A stretch of DNA of 7,108 bases from Actinomycetes bacterium. GTDB taxonomy: Bacteria > Actinomycetota > Acidimicrobiia > Acidimicrobiales > RAAP-2. The notes beneath the pieces are model-generated. The model had not been told where the DNA came from and did not search any database. It was given only the letters and a program-made list of their open reading frames with translations. A program made the translations under genes and the position numbers. How positions within the stretch are numbered: position 1 is the first letter of the stretch; the number at the start of each line of letters is the position of its first letter. Of the stretch, positions 6,093-7,108 are shown in pieces. Location: assembly GCA_021826655.1 (NCBI GenBank), contig JAKAZC010000139.1:1-7108 (forward strand), given 5' to 3'.

Positions 6093-6174
6093 TGACGGCT
6101 TACGGCCTTCACACGGTGTCCACAAGCGGGCCGGTGAGGATCATCGGCGTCAACTCGTCAGCGAGTCCAACGGG

Positions 6175-6183
6175 AAGGGAAGG
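6175..6183 (+). promoter_or_regulatory. Strong ribosome binding site of the small exported protein
   Basis: AAGGGAAGG directly precedes the ATG at 6186 and is one of the clearest Shine-Dalgarno stretches in the window. It supports translation of the small downstream gene. Confidence 0.7.
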
Positions 6184-6185
6184 CA

Positions 6186-6458
6186 ATGAAGCGTTCATTC
6201 GGCAAGATCATGCTGGGGCTGGGAGTGGCCGGCGGAAGCCTCGGTCTGGGACTCGGCATCGGGGCCATGGCGTCGGGTGCCGCCACCTCCGGCGCGGCGT
6301 CGACCGGCGCCTCCACGGTGGCCACGTCGGGCACATCGGGCACCGCCGGAGCGCCGTCCACGAGCTCGGGGTCCAGCTCCTCGCCGAGCTCGGGTACGTC
6401 GACCACCCACCCGTGCCCGCACGACAACGGCACGGCCAACGGCACCAGCAACGGGTAG
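6186..6458 (+). CDS. Small exported Ser/Thr/Gly/Ala-rich protein of unknown function
   Basis: This is a 90-residue protein that I do not recognise as a named family. It opens with a basic start (MKRSFGK) and a glycine-spaced hydrophobic stretch at about residues 8-29 (IMLGLGVAGGSLGLGLGIGA), which looks like a signal peptide or a single membrane anchor; a cleavage near residues 29-33 is plausible. There is no lipobox Cys. The remainder is disordered, dominated by Ser, Thr, Gly and Ala. It ends with HPCPHDNGT, carrying the only Cys (77) between two His (75 and 79), then two NGT repeats. The strong ribosome binding site and coding composition argue it is real. It lies 93 bases after the acetyltransferase gene and just before a perfect hairpin. 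A surface-exposed or wall-associated role is a guess; metal or redox chemistry at the HPCPH motif is possible but unproven. Confidence 0.72.
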   Translation: MKRSFGKIMLGLGVAGGSLGLGLGIGAMASGAATSGAASTGASTVATSGTSGTAGAPSTSSGSSSSPSSGTSTTHPCPHDNGTANGTSNG

Positions 6459-6466
6459 CTCCGTGC

Positions 6467-6508
6467 CAGGGGCGTGGGGACCGGCCCGATCCGGTCCCCA
6501 CGCCCCTG
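6467..6508. terminator. Perfect 18-bp hairpin, likely bidirectional terminator
   Basis: CAGGGGCGTGGGGACCGG at 6467-6484 is exactly complementary to CCGGTCCCCACGCCCCTG at 6491-6508, with a 6-base loop (CCCGAT). It starts 8 bases after the small protein's stop codon and lies 64 bases past the stop of the convergent deacetylase gene, so it could end transcription from both sides. No T-run follows on either strand. Confidence 0.8.
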
Positions 6509-6572
6509 CTGGGCCGATCCGGGGATCCAATCTCCGCCCCTGCCCTCCGGTGCGACGGCGGTCCGTTCGCCG

Positions 6573-7108
6573 CTACGGGGGAGCGGCCAGGCCGGCGGCG
6601 AGCGGTGCCGGGTGCAGTCCCTGGGCGGCGGCCATGGCCAGGAGCCTGACCAGGCTGTCGTAGAGGCCGGGCACCCAGTGGAGGAGGACGATCTCACCGG
6701 CCCGCAGCGGCCGGCCATCGTAGGTGGTCAGCTTCCCCTGGTACATCGAGGCGCTCCACTGGACCAGCGTCGTCAGCCCGGCCCGCCGGGCCGCGATCTG
6801 CACGTTGAGATCGACCTTCCCGTAGGGAGGTCGGCCCAGGGTGGTGGTGATGCCGAACCACTGGCGGAACGACGCCGCGGCGACGGACCACTGTGACGCC
6901 GCTGCGGCCGTGGTGAGCGTGGTCAGATCAGGGTGGGACACCGTATGGTCCTCGATGGTGCCGCCGGCGGCGAGGAAGGCCCGCCAGAAGTCGAGACTGG
7001 GAGCGGCGGCGTTCGAGATCAGAAAGGCGGTGATCGGCACGTGCCAGGTGCGCATGAGCGCCAGGACCTGCTGGTCCGGGTAGTAGCCGTCGTCGATGGT
7101 GATGTAGA
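6573..7108 (-). CDS. NodB-type polysaccharide deacetylase, C-terminal part (cut by window edge)
   Basis: The last 177 or so residues of a carbohydrate esterase family 4 domain are present; the N-terminus is beyond 7108. Motif 1 is TIDDG (codons 7086-7100), a conservative version of TFDDG that keeps the catalytic-base and metal-binding Asp pair. Motif 2, HTVSHP (6930-6947), holds the two metal-binding His. RPPYG supplies motif 3 and LLHW the motif with the catalytic His near the C-terminus. All active-site residues are therefore present, and a zinc- or cobalt-type metal-dependent N- or O-deacetylase acting on cell-wall or extracellular polysaccharide is expected. Whether it is secreted cannot be seen because the N-terminus is missing. 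The internal ATG at 7055 is not the start, since motif 1 lies upstream of it. It converges on the small exported protein gene; a shared cell-surface role is possible. Confidence 0.93.
   Translation of the reverse strand, partial: YITIDDGYYPDQQVLALMRTWHVPITAFLISNAAAPSLDFWRAFLAAGGTIEDHTVSHPDLTTLTTAAAASQWSVAAASFRQWFGITTTLGRPPYGKVDLNVQIAARRAGLTTLVQWSASMYQGKLTTYDGRPLRAGEIVLLHWVPGLYDSLVRLLAMAAAQGLHPAPLAAGLAAPP

Noticed and set aside
6153..6166. Small hairpin ACTCG-TCAG-CGAGT ahead of the small protein gene
   Set aside because: A 5-bp stem is too short to separate from chance at this GC content and has no clear regulatory placement.
6573..7055. Deacetylase starting at the ATG at 7055
   Set aside because: The essential TIDDG motif is encoded upstream at 7086-7100, so the true start lies beyond the window.

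Overview
The window is very GC-rich, uses GTG as well as ATG starts, and carries tightly packed genes with strong G/C third-position bias. Together with the family mix this suggests a high-GC actinobacterium (an Acidimicrobiia- or Thermoleophilia-like lineage is plausible). That placement is inference; no rRNA or marker gene is present.

Layout. (1) 1-426, minus: the N-terminal end of a P-type cation-transporting ATPase, cut by the left edge. (2) 427-580: a gap with two inverted repeats, one of them a candidate terminator. (3) 581-5446, minus: a four-gene, translationally coupled nickel carbon monoxide dehydrogenase operon. It is transcribed as a CooF-like four-cluster ferredoxin (5446-4712), the Ni,Fe-CODH catalytic subunit CooS (4715-2775), a CooC-like nickel-insertion ATPase (2769-1831) and a FAD/NAD(P)-dependent oxidoreductase (1834-581). 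(4) 5447-5600: a divergent control region with a short palindrome just upstream of cooF. (5) 5601-6092, plus: a GNAT N-acetyltransferase. (6) 6186-6458, plus: a small exported Ser/Thr/Gly-rich protein. (7) 6467-6508: a perfect 18-bp hairpin between convergent genes. (8) 6573-7108, minus: a NodB-type polysaccharide deacetylase, cut by the right edge.

How the genes fit together. CooS oxidises CO with water at its Ni-Fe-S C-cluster. Electrons would leave through the B and D clusters to the CooF-like ferredoxin and from there to the flavoprotein, which could reduce NAD(P)+ (or run in reverse). CooC would load nickel into CooS. No acetyl-CoA synthase subunit, energy-converting hydrogenase or CO-sensing regulator lies in the window, so this looks like a monofunctional CO-to-pyridine-nucleotide (or redox-protection) module.

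Points most worth a second look: the CooS D-cluster motif is CX2C rather than CX7C; the CooC-like ATPase has a His/Cys-rich N-terminal extension that looks like a built-in nickel store; and the ferredoxin ends in a (Ser-Thr-Gly)5 tail encoded by a perfect 9-bp tandem repeat.
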